Below are positions 12,055-23,422 of a stretch of DNA of 64,000 nucleotides, piece by piece. The notes under the pieces were generated by a model. The model saw nothing but the letters and a program-made list of their open reading frames with translations. It had not been told where the DNA came from and did no database searches. This DNA is from Voacanga thouarsii (lineage: Eukaryota; Streptophyta; Magnoliopsida; Gentianales; Apocynaceae): the NCBI GenBank assembly GCA_026120185.1, contig JANUWF010001179.1, forward strand, positions 3,451,501 through 3,515,500, read 5' to 3'. Position numbers and translations under genes: made by a program. Each line of letters starts with the position of its first letter. Position 1 is the stretch's first letter.

Positions 12055-12340
12055 TTCTATCCGTTTTAGAATGAATGTTCATTTGACTTTTTTATTTTAT
12101 TTCAAAATAGATGTTTGTTTATAATTTTTAATATATTAATCATTAATATTTTCTTACATTACCCCTCATTTATATAACATAGGTAGGAGATAAATAAAGA
12201 GATATATATATGGGTAATTAATTTGGAAAAAAAATATTTATTATGATTATAATTAGAACTTTATATAAAAATATTATTATTTTTAATACCTTTACTTTAT
12301 ATAAAAAAAGTCAAATAAACATATGTTTTAAAACTGGGAG
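12055..12340. mobile_element. Stowaway-like MITE, family 3
   Basis: A 286-base unit between TA dinucleotides (12053-12054 and 12341-12342). Both ends carry a strong inverted word: GTTCATTTGACTTTTTT on the left and AAAAAAAGTCAAATAAAC on the right, preceded by CCGTTTTAGAA and its decayed counterpart TTTTAAAACTGGGAG. The pattern resembles the widespread plant MITE terminus built on TTCATTTGACTTTTT. Confidence 0.7.
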
Positions 12341-13235
12341 TAATTTGTAAAGTAAAACTAGCACATCAAGAATGCTTGAGTTCCAATATGCTAAAATGAC
12401 TTGTAGTGCACGTGTGTCGACCAAGACAAATAATGTCTCTAGACTTGCATAAAATGGCCAAGCGAATTTGCAAGAAGTATATGCTAAAGGTAAAGAAACA
12501 TAGAAATGGTCAAATAATAGAACCATCTTTTCCCAATAGTGGTTCACAAGTCCATTAGTTTTGCATCTTTCTAAGAAGAAGAGAAATAATAGTAAAATAA
12601 TAGTAAAAATGAGGATAATGGAGATTTAGAGGAATCTTTGGCTTGCTTGAGTAGACGTATTGGCCATTGACAAAAGTACTTTTCATTTGACACATTACTA
12701 ATGTGATAATGTAAAAAATTATTAGCTAATGCTATAGAGAGGTTTTCTTTGATAGGGGAAAGACTTTTTGTGTATATGCTTCATTTGGCTTATTTGAAGG
12801 CCCCTTCAATAATGCATTATTGAGTGGGCAATGGTATTATTATTATATACATATTGGATGCACCATGAGGCATCTAATTGACACTCATATAGAAGTATAT
12901 GAAAAAGTACATTTTGTGTTATGTATCTTTTGGTAGTCTATGAAATTCTCGTGCCAATAGGCATGAAGGATTCATTTCCAAGCCATTTATATATTTTAGA
13001 TTTTTTTTCTTCTTTGAAGGACAACTTGTTATGAATTTTTTTTATGCCATTTTGTGCTTTATTAGCTATAAATTCTAATGCAAGAATAATTTTATTAAAT
13101 AGAATAAATGTTAGTGAAATTTTCAGGAATTATTGGGATATTATAGTTTCTCATTTGCATTATTTCACAGTACTATGTATAAATAATGACACTTTACGTT
13201 TTGTTTTTTATTTTTTATTTCCTAAATTGAGTTCT

Positions 13236-13248
13236 CCCCCCCCCCCCC
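13236..13248. repeat. C13 homopolymer
   Basis: Thirteen consecutive C in an AT-rich region. The exact length may be a sequencing or assembly uncertainty. Confidence 0.85.
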
Positions 13249-13560
13249 TTTTTGAACCCCATTTATACCAAGAATCTAATCTTGATCTTTTTAAATTGAG
13301 GCAGATGAATTAGATGCATAATTAATAATAGGCTATTACAATATCTTGATAAAAAATTGAAGAAAATTTTCTCAAAGGGACGGTAGTGAAAGAATGATGA
13401 AGAGTTAGAAAACAAAGCGAAAAAAAAATAAACGTCATATTTGTACTGTGGTTTCTTGGCAAACTTTCCAAGCTTACAAATAAGAGAAGTTACTAATACT
13501 GTTTGTAATAGTGGCTTGGTTCCACCCCTTTGAATTCTTCATGCAGTTATACCCCTAGTG

Positions 13561-13578
13561 TATATATATATATATATA
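13561..13578. repeat. (TA)9 microsatellite
   Basis: Perfect TA run. Confidence 0.9.
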
Positions 13579-13758
13579 ACAGGTACAAGTTTATGCTAAT
13601 TTATATCCTTTAATGGTTTTAAAAAATACTCCAGTAGTTAAAAAGTATTATAGTGAAGCCGGGTCAAGAATATAAATTGTCTTTATGATAAGCAAATTCA
13701 TTTTATAAACCTTTTTATTACCTATACTTGAATTCTCAATATAAATATTATATGTTTA

Positions 13759-13759
<1 letters not shown>

Positions 13760-13803
<44 letters not shown>
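13760..13803. repeat. (AT)22 microsatellite
   Basis: Perfect 44-base dinucleotide run, the longest in the window. Confidence 0.95.
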
Positions 13804-13805
<2 letters not shown>

Positions 13806-15349
13806 TTTGACAGTGGTAACTATAATGGTGGGCAACACTTTATGGCAAGCAGATATTGTGTTCCAGTCATGATTATATCTTTAGTCTCCTCTACACTGCA
13901 CGTTTGCCACAGAAAGATTCGTCATTCTGAGCAGCTACACACATTTGCAGAACATAGAATTTACTGCAATCAACCAAAGGCAGAATCCACCACAATTCTC
14001 TGCATCTTATGATGAAGAATACAAAGCAAAGAACAGATTTTGCCCATTCATGCAGGCTCCACTAATATGTAAAAAGCCTCATATCTTTTTCTTTTCTTTG
14101 TTTTTCCTTTTTTTTTTTTTCATTTTCACTTTTCCTTTTGAAGTGTTTCCCACTTGGTTACCATTTCCCTTTTAAGGCTGTTATGTTCCTATTATGGTGA
14201 AACATCAATTAGGTACTTCAAGTCTGGTTTTACATCATTGTAGTTTGTTACAAACAAATGAAACTATTTATGGATATGATTTTTCTTGAAATTATGATGT
14301 TTTATTTGGTGTGTGTATTATATATATACACACAGTTACTGTTGTTAGTACTATCGATGTTACAATTATTGTCTTTGATTATGATGGTATTGATGGTTCT
14401 ACTCATTGAAGTTATAAGCTTGATGGCATACCATTCCTTGCTTCTACTAGTTTGAAGTAAAAGCAATTACCACATTTGTTCCGGGCCTCATTCTCTCTAT
14501 ATAAAAAGATGCAGTTTTTTTTTTATTAGGTGTATCACAAAACGAATTTTGAATTAATCGAAATTGTGATCCACACAAAGAGCAAGATCTTAGAGTTTTA
14601 CTTAAAAAAGGAAAAAGGAAGGGCAATAGTGCTATATCACATACTAGTCATTAGGTTAATAATTTCTCGGATAGATATTTAATTCATAATTCTAGAGAAC
14701 CAAGTTTAAATTCTTTTTTTTCCCTCAAACAATAAAAATGAAGAGGAAATAAAAAGAAACTCTTTAGCTTAGAGGCAGCCATGGGGTTTACTCCTCGGGG
14801 ACTGCAATGACTAGTTTGTTTCGGTGTGCAACAAGTTTCCATTAAAAATTTTTAGTGACGCAGTTATAACCAAAATTGAGAGAGATGGCAAATTGAATAG
14901 TAGCCGTTATGTATCAAACATTAAAAAGTAAAATTTTGGATAAAATATGAAGAACTCTATCAAAGTGGTTTTTTTTTTTTTTTTCTTCCTTCCTTTATTC
15001 TCTTTATCACTATTTTTTTTCTTTCAGAGAATCGTACACTATTGTATAGGAGAAAAAGGTAGAAATTTACGCTCAATAAAAAATAAATTAGAAGCTTTTT
15101 TAATTTGGTAACGAAAACTTTATGAAGTGTTGTCGGATAATTGGTCTTTGGAAGAAAAAGTCTAAGGCCCAATAGAAAGCTAGCCCAACGGAAAAGAAGC
15201 AATACAAGAAGAGCCCGAGAAGATAGCAAAAATGTCTATTAAAATTCCCTTAAATTATACAAGCAAAGTTGAAGAGGGTCCTCCCGCCAGAAAGATAGAA
15301 GAACACATGTAGCGGGATCATCTTGAGTTGGATTGATATGATATGGACC

Positions 15350-15700
15350 CAGCAAGCCTGGGTTCATGTTTTGGCCCAAGATATTTTATTTGGGCCTCGT
15401 TGAAGAATTGTAATTATGTGCAGACCCAAAGCCCACCATATATAGGCCGAATTCTGGTTACTGAGGTGTGCTGGAAGGTAGAAGTAACAATGGCTATGGG
15501 GCCGACCAGGCCCATTCGGAAGCATGTAATTGGCCCATGCATTTATCACGGGCCAGCTGATGATCCCTTCCATTCTAATGGGCTGTTGGGTTAGGGATCC
15601 AAAATCCTGACTCGCTACGAACTGAATGTAGCCCTGGCCCACCTTGTAAGCCTCGGCCGAATGGATTTCCTGGCAAAATATGGCCCGTCTAGAACCACCG
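15350..15700. other. GGCCC-motif cluster of unknown role
   Basis: About nine copies of GGCCC or GGGCC (TGGCCCAAG, TGGGCCTCG, AGGCCCATT, TTGGCCCATG, ACGGGCCAG, TGGCCCACC and others) within 350 bases, the most GC-rich part of the left arm. TGGGCC/GGCCCA is the site II motif of plant promoters, and a TATA-like CATATATAGG lies at about 15438-15447. No gene with a recognisable product lies beside it. A 122-codon minus-strand frame (15364-15732) spans it but has no family resemblance and may be chance. Confidence 0.35.
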
Positions 15701-16954
15701 GAAATGACCATTTCAGGCATGTTAACTGTCAAATTTTGCTCAAATCTTTACAAATATTCCCAACTTATCTCAAACCTCCCCATTCACCAACTAAATTCAC
15801 TCTTATCCTCTCTTCCTTTTTTCTCGTTCTTACTTTCTGAAGGTGTATTTAGATTGAAATTGTATTTAAAATTTTTAAAAATATATAAGTATAATTTTGA
15901 GTTTTATAAAAATTTTATAAATCTAACGATCAACATTGTGATATATATTTCACAAATTAAATTAACTAGTTTGATGTTCATGTGTTGCACGAGTTGATAA
16001 ATTGTTAAAATTTAATATATTAATATTAAGTGCATATATACCTTATTAGTTAATTACTTAATTTATTAAAATTTTGCGTATATTCACATAACATTCATTT
16101 TTCTTCAAGAAAATATATTTCAAGAATTCAATGAATCTATTATTCATATCAAATACATGTATATCTTATTAATTAATTGCTTAAGATTCTAAATTAATTC
16201 ACATAATTTTTATTTTTCTTAAAAAATTATTTAAAAATTTTCATTTAAATTCAAAATGACGAGTTCTTTGTGTGAATAACGGATGCTTGATACGTAACAG
16301 TTTAACATTCTCAACATTCAAGTAAAATTTTCATACCAAGTAGGCTACTACGGTCTACAATAAGCCATTTCTAAAGTTCATATAAATATTGTATATTTCA
16401 ATATATAATATTTATATTATCACTTAAAAAAAAATTAAAATATAATTTTGTTTTAAATTCACCAAAAAAATTGTTACTCTATCTTCTAAAGAATATAAAA
16501 ATCCTCCTAACGTGTAATTTTCTTTTCTAACTATCATATTGAGCTAAAAGGCCATTTTGATATTTGCACCAAAACACATGGGTTCTCTCCGTGGTGTCGT
16601 GTTGTAGTCGCCACCTCCAATCAACTTCTCGTCTTATCAATACATGTTGTTTGTCTTCTTCATCACAAATTCACAATCTCTGATCTTACCTATGTCTCCT
16701 CTAGAGGCCTTACAATTCGCAGCCATGAAATTCACCCAACTTCGATCTTCTTTTGTAGTCTTAGAAATGTGCAGTGATGAAACTGATTTGGTACCGGAGA
16801 CGATATTGTCGTCTGTGTCGGCTACCTAATTTCTCTAAGAAGTTCTGAGCATTTCACTCTGCACTCTTCCTCTGAAATTTTTTTTTACGATATTTTTTTT
16901 TTTTAATTTTTCCTCTAGAAATTTTTTATTTTGGCACAAACATTTATTCTTCAT
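15701..16954. other. Intergenic
   Basis: AT-rich with no gene recognised. The part from 16560 is less biased and lies just before the oxidase pseudogene, so it may hold unrecognisable remains of its earlier exons. Confidence 0.45.
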
Positions 16955-17822
16955 GGATCAAAGGCAAAAATTAATGGTTTCGCACGCTGTGTCGTGAACA
17001 CTGTATCATATCTCACTCTAGAGACTCCATTAAAACTTGCTGATCACTTTGTTAATGGATAAGTGTTTATCAACTTGATGCATTTCCTGTGCATTCTATA
17101 AATAAGACTGCCACATTTGGAGTGTTAGTTGTAAATGGAGTACATAAAAGGTGGCCGGAACTTGTTTTCAAGAATGATAGGGATGTCATGGATTCTTGGT
17201 AATTGGATAGTTTCGGCTCTTATGTTGTCGAGAGAGCCTGTCTAATTTGAAGCATTTCATCGAGAAGTTCTTTGGAATTCTGAAATGAAGTGGTAACACT
17301 GTTTTCACTTTCTAAATCTCCAAATTTGGTGAAGGAGAATGGGGACCTGAATCTTGCACTACCTACAACCTCTATGATCCCATTGGTCGTTCCACAGTGC
17401 AAGTTACCCCATGGATGGACTACGGTGTGTGTGTTCCTTGACACCACTGGAATGTGGAACTTAGCGATCACAGAACTTCAAACACTAGTACTTGGGCCAA
17501 GAATTATATATCAGGGTTCATGACCAAAACCCTCCCAATGAAAGGCCACCCTCTAATAACCTCCTCCTATATGGTCAGTGATTTAGTGGCATACCATTAA
17601 TTTAATTCAATCTTCACTTGAAAAGCATCAGTTTAGACCTAATCAATTGAACTTGAAAAATACCTCATTTTTCGTTTGTGTACAGGTATACTCTGTGAGT
17701 CTCTTTCACCAATTGGATTGCCGACTCCAGAGCCTGCTAAGCCACCAATTGCACCAAAACCTATGGCGTCTCCTTCAAGACCTCTAAATCAAAGATATTT
17801 AATGTTGTGGTACTATTTCCTC
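16955..17822 (+). pseudogene. SKU5-like monocopper oxidase pseudogene (C-terminal part)
   Basis: Reading the plus strand across shifting frames gives, in order: INGFARCVVNTVSYLTLETP with LADHFVNG (from 16955), YQLDAFPV (17068) and GVLVVNGVHKRWPELVF, DVMDSW-stop-LDSFGSYVV (to about 17230), an intron-like gap, EWGPESCTTYNLYDP (about 17337), VFLDTTGMWNL (about 17430), and YLGQELYIRVHDQNPPNERP then NNLLLYG (to about 17575). This is the order and wording of the third cupredoxin domain of SKU5/SKS multicopper-oxidase-like proteins, GPI-anchored apoplastic proteins involved in directional root growth. A Pro-rich piece at 17686-17822 may be the last exon. Defects: at least one frameshift near 17058, TAA for the His of SWHLD, TAG before YLGQE, and no N-terminal two thirds. 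Not functional. Confidence 0.8.
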
Positions 17823-19020
17823 GAGTTGTGGAATAACACTTTTTATGATACATCAAACAAACAGGGTGTGTCTATTATGTAGACGTTACTGCTTGATAAG
17901 ATCAGATTTAATGAATTTTTGAGATGATAAATTTGTCCTGTAAACTCAACAGTTATAATTTTACAGATTATAGATATGTGAGCACAGAATCTAATATTTA
18001 AGTTGGGATAGAAACTACCTCAAACAGGGCAGCCAATAAGGAAGTCTTGAAGAGAGTTGTAAGTTGAACAATCACATTGAAGGCAAGCTCTTCACCTTTC
18101 TCCACTTATCCACACGTTATTGCCAAACTTTTGCTGGCAATGGTGGGAATTCGCCAGATGTCACTTTTATATGTATTTAAAGTGTCACCTGTTATTTTCG
18201 CAACTTCTTATATAAATAAATAAATATATATATATATATATATATATTTGCGTCAAAGTCAATTTTTTCATAAAACAAAGCTTCAATTAGTTTTTTTTTT
18301 TCAAAAAACAAAAATACGAATAGACCTTTAGTCTCTTACTCCCCATTCTTGCTAGAAAGTATTTTGATTTGATTTTTTTAATCAACTATTTCTTTCACAT
18401 ATTTGTATCCTTTAACAAAATGATCCAAGATTTTGAAGTGCAAGTGCTAAGTAACGAATTGTCAAAAATTATAACCTCATCTTGTCATCTTTGTTGAATT
18501 TTATCGCTCATATTAGGGTTTCTTACTCTTAATATATATATATTATTTGTTTATTTCATTTATAACTCATTTCACCTTCTTATTCTATACATAATTATAT
18601 TAGAATATGAATTGCTAGTCTAACTCTACAGTTGGATCATCCATACTTTTAATTTGGCAGGCTTTTACTGAAGATAATGTTCAAAATAAGGCAATATATA
18701 GCCTACGTAATGCAAAATATATTTATAAACATGGAAATGCACAGGAACACTATACACGCACATTAAGAAGTAATATAGTGATTGGTTAGATTATCATATT
18801 AGATTTAAAGAATTAAAGTAAGAGCAGTCGGAAAGATTAATGAGAGCAGGGAAAGACAAGGAGAGCTTATAAGATCACCACAATATGGATAAATTAATGG
18901 ATGGATGGATGGATGATCTCAAATTCTTAAATCTCAATGATATTATATTTACAATATTAGTATTTTAGAATTTTTTAATATCATAGATTTTATATTTAAT
19001 CATTACTTTTTTTGGAGTGA
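17823..19020. other. Intergenic, between pseudogene and retroelement stack
   Basis: No gene recognised. Holds an (AT)n tract at 18224-18248 and a short ATGG tandem at about 18894-18917. Confidence 0.5.
18224..18248. repeat. (AT)n microsatellite
   Basis: About 25 bases of alternating AT following an AAAT-rich run. Confidence 0.85.
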
Positions 19021-20499
19021 TGTGTGCTTTTTGTGTGTTTATGTGTCTCTTAGGAAGTATTATCTCAAAATCACCCAAACTAATTAAGTTTTAAATTAAA
19101 ATATCAAAGTTACTCACACAACACACATATAGGCAATATATCTATCGTGTAGCATAGAGTTATAATGACAAGTATCGAAAAATCCCAATGAAAATGGCAA
19201 GTGTTCCTACTTTACTCTTATTTCCTTGTCTGGCCAACAAATCAAAGATATAAATAAATGTGACAATTTGCCTAGAGAATACACCAACCCACACACAAAA
19301 GATGTCACCTAAGGCCACCAAACTATCTAAAGAATAGAAAAAGGAGATAAAACATGTAATTAAGTAGAATCCTCTAGAATCAAGCCAAACACCAAAAATC
19401 CAAGTTAGCTAATTAAAAATCCAAATTTAGCACCAATTAGATAATCCTCATACAAGACCTACTCTCTCAAGTTATGAGCTTCCTATCTTTAGCTTAACTA
19501 ATGAGCATTTCTACCTCACTAATCAAGTCTAAATGGCATTAATTTCAACTATCTATCTCAATTTGTGAGAATTAATGTCCCTATTTCTAGGCAACATAAA
19601 AAACCATCAATCACCAAGTTTCCTTCCTTCAATCTCTCTCTCTCTCTCTCTCTTGAGTTAATCAAAGGAAAGCCTATAGAGTAAATCAATCAACCAAGCT
19701 CCCAAATCCTATTCCCATTTCTCAAAATCATTAAAATAGGGAAAACCAAATCAATCCATTCATATAAATCAAAGCACGTAATTGAATGCTAGAAATAGAT
19801 TTCAATAAACTAAAAAGAAATTCAATATTCAACAAAATAAGGGTTCATCTCTTTAACTACAATATCAATCCATGAAATCTAACATAATCAAAACAAAATT
19901 ACAAGAAGAGAGAAGAGAAAATTCTTAGACAAGTGAAACCCTTTCTTCCTTGCAATTCTACTTGAAAGATGCTCATTTTCTTTTCAATGGAGGCCTTGAT
20001 TTTCCCTTAGAAGTTTATTGGTGCTCTTGAGGGTTTTGGAGGCTTCTCCTCTGGAAAATTGTGCCATAGTGAGTCATAGAAGGGTTGTTTATACTTTACG
20101 CTTCTAAAAACTTTAAAAATTGCAGAACAAGGCTTTTTGTGAATTGAACTAGTGCTTGTTAAGACGTGTTTCCCAACACCAATTACTATCTTTTTTTCTA
20201 AAGATCTAGTTGTTATTTGGTGCCTGTTAGCTCACCATGACTAGCACTGGTTACTCCTAATAGTTTGGGTCTTCTGATTTCTAAATTTAACTAGTGACTG
20301 TTAAAATATAGTAATAGGCGCCGGTTGTCTTCGAAGCTTCTTTGCCTGATTTTTACCTTATTTCTCCAACAAATCTTCCTCTTATGCAATCTACATAAAA
20401 TAAGGTAAAAATAGAGGAAGTGAGTAGTTATCTATTCAGTAATTCTAAGCAATTATGATATAAATAATATAAAATTAGGTACATTTTAGGCATTCATCA
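19021..20499 (-). mobile_element. 3' LTR of gypsy element E1 (Athila/Tat-like)
   Basis: On the minus strand this LTR begins TGATGAATGCC at 20499, directly after a polypurine-like TATGGAGGAG, and is similar throughout to the LTRs of E2, including the shared ATTCGATACTCG-type region near its end. The left end is placed near 19021 by comparison with E2 and is uncertain by some tens of bases. No second E1 LTR lies inside the window, so the element's 5' end is presumed to be to the right. Contains a (TC)n run at 19633-19653. Confidence 0.65.
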
Positions 20500-21835
20500 C
20501 TCCTCCATAATCAAACTTTTCTTTATCCTCAAACAAATTACCAAAAATAATAAATACCACAAGCAAAAAGCTTCATAGCAAAAGGTGAATTTTTGGCAAC
20601 AATGACAATCATAATAAAGATATTTTTTTTCTTTGATATGAAAATTCAATTTAAGGTTATCAAATTAAGTTAAACTTGTGTAAACTCATGTATTTGATAA
20701 GCTAAACTCATGAGAATTCATTTATTCAAGTAGATAAAATCAAAACAATCAAAGTTGAATTAAATAAGTTTATATTTATTTAACATGCTTCATCTTATCC
20801 CTTAGGTCAAGGATATAAACCAAGTGATTTATATAAGTAAGGAATAATGAACCAACTTAAGTTCTCTAACTTCCAATGCTACTGCAATCCTAAATAGTAA
20901 ATAGTGGATTGGTCTGTATACTCACTTTTGTAGGGTAATATAATTGCCTAATAAAGATGGATAAATAATGATTTTTAAGTTTTACATTACCCTCTTTAAA
21001 ATCTCATTATTACTATTTTTTTTGGGTAAGATAATGTAAATGTCTAATAAAGATATGTAAACAATGATTTTCAACCATTGCATTACCTTGTTCTCTCTCT
21101 CTTTTTTTTTTTTTTTATCCCAATCTTTATTCACTTCAACCCAGAGTAAGGATTAGTTAAAAGATCATAGAATATAAATCAATCAAAATTCTCTACTTAT
21201 GCCTTATCATAAAGTTCTCATCAATTTCCCAAGAAGTAAAGCGTCACACTATTTACTAAAAATATAAATAAAGTTAATTCAAATTCTCAAAATTTGGCTT
21301 ATATCACACCAAATATACAAGTTTACCTAAAAATATTTCAATCAAGATAAATCTCATATCAAATTTTCATAGAATAGAAATCTCATATGAGTAAAAAAAA
21401 AAAAAAAAAAAGCCTTATTTAAAGCAAAGTACTAAGAATAATTCAATGAATACTCAAAAAGAGTAAAATCGAAACTCCTCCCCACATTTGAATTGGACAA
21501 TGTTTTCATTGGCAAAAAATAAGCATAGAATCACATCCAAAGGGACTAAAAGAATAAGAAAAAGGGAGAAGAGGGAAACACAATACTCTCCAAGTGTTTT
21601 ATAGCTTAATCTCCACATGCTGTTGAAAAGAAGAAGGTAGAATTTGCCCAAGAGATTCCATAGATCATTCCAACAGAGAAATTACCACAAAAAGCAAATC
21701 ACATTAAATAAAACATGGTTTAAGGAAAAGAACATAATATAAACTAAAGTACTAATATTGAAAATCCTATGGAAGTTATAAAAGTATATACAATAATAGT
21801 AATAAAGAAAAGAAAAAGTTTGAAAAAAGTTAAGA
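20500..21835 (-). mobile_element. E1 non-coding segment between last ORF and 3' LTR
   Basis: About 1.3 kb without coding signal, lying downstream of the E1 ORF stop. It closely parallels 23423-24640 of E2: TTTGAGGA near the polypurine tract, then a block near 20930-21095 in which a unit of about 75 bases starting GGTAATATAATTG or GGTAAGATAATG occurs twice. The minus-strand frames here (21454-21651, 21682-21891) are shadows of this AT-rich DNA, except that the ORF C-terminus lies at 21836-21903. Confidence 0.6.
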
Positions 21836-21903
21836 CTAGTGTGGATGAGGGCTGCTAGATCCGTTGCTACCATGATACCTACCAGATCCACCTGGGCTAC
21901 TAG
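21836..21903 (-). pseudogene. C-terminus of the E1 post-pol ORF, cut off by E2
   Basis: Minus-strand codons give a Gly/Ser/Pro-rich tail (SPGGSGRYHGSNG, then SSSPHPH) ending at TAG (21838-21836). Its N-terminal portion is 17 kb to the right, at 39165-40493. Removing E2 and one copy of the 5-base target duplication joins the two pieces in frame. Confidence 0.65.
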
Positions 21904-23422
21904 TATTGTTGGTTTTTCTTGTTGGAAATATTATCAACAAATCTATAAACAATCAAACTTTAAATTAAAATGCCAAACACTAAAACTATATAATTAAGCA
22001 AGTATATCTATCACATAGTATAGAGAATAACGAGTATCGAATCCACAAGAACTTAGTAATTACCGTTACTTTACTCAAATCTCATTGTTTAACCCACAAA
22101 ATAAGGAAACAAAATTAATAAACAACTCTAATAAACTCATATACTAGAGAGCATACCAAGTTCACACTAGAAACATCACAAGAGTCCTAAAGAGATAAGA
22201 ATAAGAAGAAAGGCCATGTAAAGAAGAATATCCCCAAGCCTATGTTAAGCAAGGAAAATACCCTTAAACCTATAAAATTCCCAATTCAAGTATCGGAGGG
22301 ATTTCAAACGTGAATCTCACTCTTTCTTGAGTAATAGAATTCTTATTCTTAATAAACCAATGGGTCTCTACCTTACTAATTTAATCTAAAAATTATTAAG
22401 AGCAATAAATCCTAAGAAAATTCAAAAGTCACAATATCCTTATCTCTAAGCAATATCATAAACTATTTGATTACCAAGTTCTAATCCCTCAAATTCTTTC
22501 TCAAGTTCATCAAAGAAAAACAAATATTGAATCAATAAATTAAGTGTTTAACTCCTAACCCGATCTCTCAAATGCATTAGAAGCAAACCAATCAATTGAC
22601 CAAATCAATCAATCTCCAACAATCAATCCAACACAAAAAAACCCAAGTAAACAAATACAAGGAATGAAAATTCAATAGATCTAGAATAAGATCAATCTAA
22701 GAGCACAAATTTAGAGTTCATCTCTCAAATACAACTAAAGCATATACATTCAAGATTATCAAAAATAGATTACAAGAAAGAGAAAAGAGAGTACTCATAA
22801 ACAAGCTAGCTTTCTTTTTCTTCCTTGAGATCCCCTTGAGTAACTCCCCTTTTCTTCTCCTTTGATTCCTCTTGATCCTTCTTCTCTTGGTTTTTCTTGA
22901 GCTCTATAGGAGTTCTTTGGTTTTTTTGGCCGCTAAAGACTGATTCTTAAGGTTAGAAGCCAAGTATTTATAAATGCCTATTGAAAAGTCCCAAAAATCA
23001 TTGAACAAAGGGTCTTCTGTGATGTTGCACGGTGCCATGGGAGATGATATGAATGGCGTCGTGCATACTCTGATGAACTATACCCAAATTGAAATGACAT
23101 CGTGGGTCTTGAATTTTTTATGCACTGGAAACATGCACGGCGCTATGGAAGATGAGATGAACAGTGCCGTATAGCCCTAGATGTTCTAGTATTTTCTGAA
23201 TCCTGATGCTGCACGGCGGCTTGTAAAATGATATGTACAGTGCCATAGCCCTTCAATTTAGTTATTTCCAGTCTTTCCTTCTTGAATTCTGTTCTAACTT
23301 CAACTCTTTTCAATCTATATTAAAAAAGAAGAAAATAGGGATAAATAGTAATCCATAAAGGATTTCTTGATAATTTAAGATACAAATGATGTATAAAATA
23401 TGCATATAATGAGCACTCATTA
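21904..23422 (-). repeat. 3' LTR of E2
   Basis: On the minus strand it runs from TAATGAGTGCTC (TG mutated to TA) at 23422 to AACAATA at 21904. It matches 37673-39164 along its length with many substitutions. The segment 23010-23260 holds diverged GC-rich words around CACGGCGCC and ACGGCGCTATGG in an otherwise AT-rich LTR. Confidence 0.75.

Larger units (their letters stand above)
12343..15349. other. Intergenic
   Basis: No gene recognised. Contains microsatellites at 13561-13578 and 13760-13803 and a C13 run at 13236-13248. The segment 13804-14180 is less AT-biased than its surroundings and keeps two overlapping open frames, but neither strand gives a motif I know; it may be an old gene or transcript remnant. 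Confidence 0.5.

Noticed and set aside
15364..15732. 122-codon minus-strand open frame as a gene
   Set aside because: No recognisable domain, and it lies on a GC-rich motif cluster that lengthens open frames by chance. Left as an open question.
17220..17471. 83-codon minus-strand frame as a gene
   Set aside because: It is the antisense shadow of the SKU5-like pseudogene on the plus strand.
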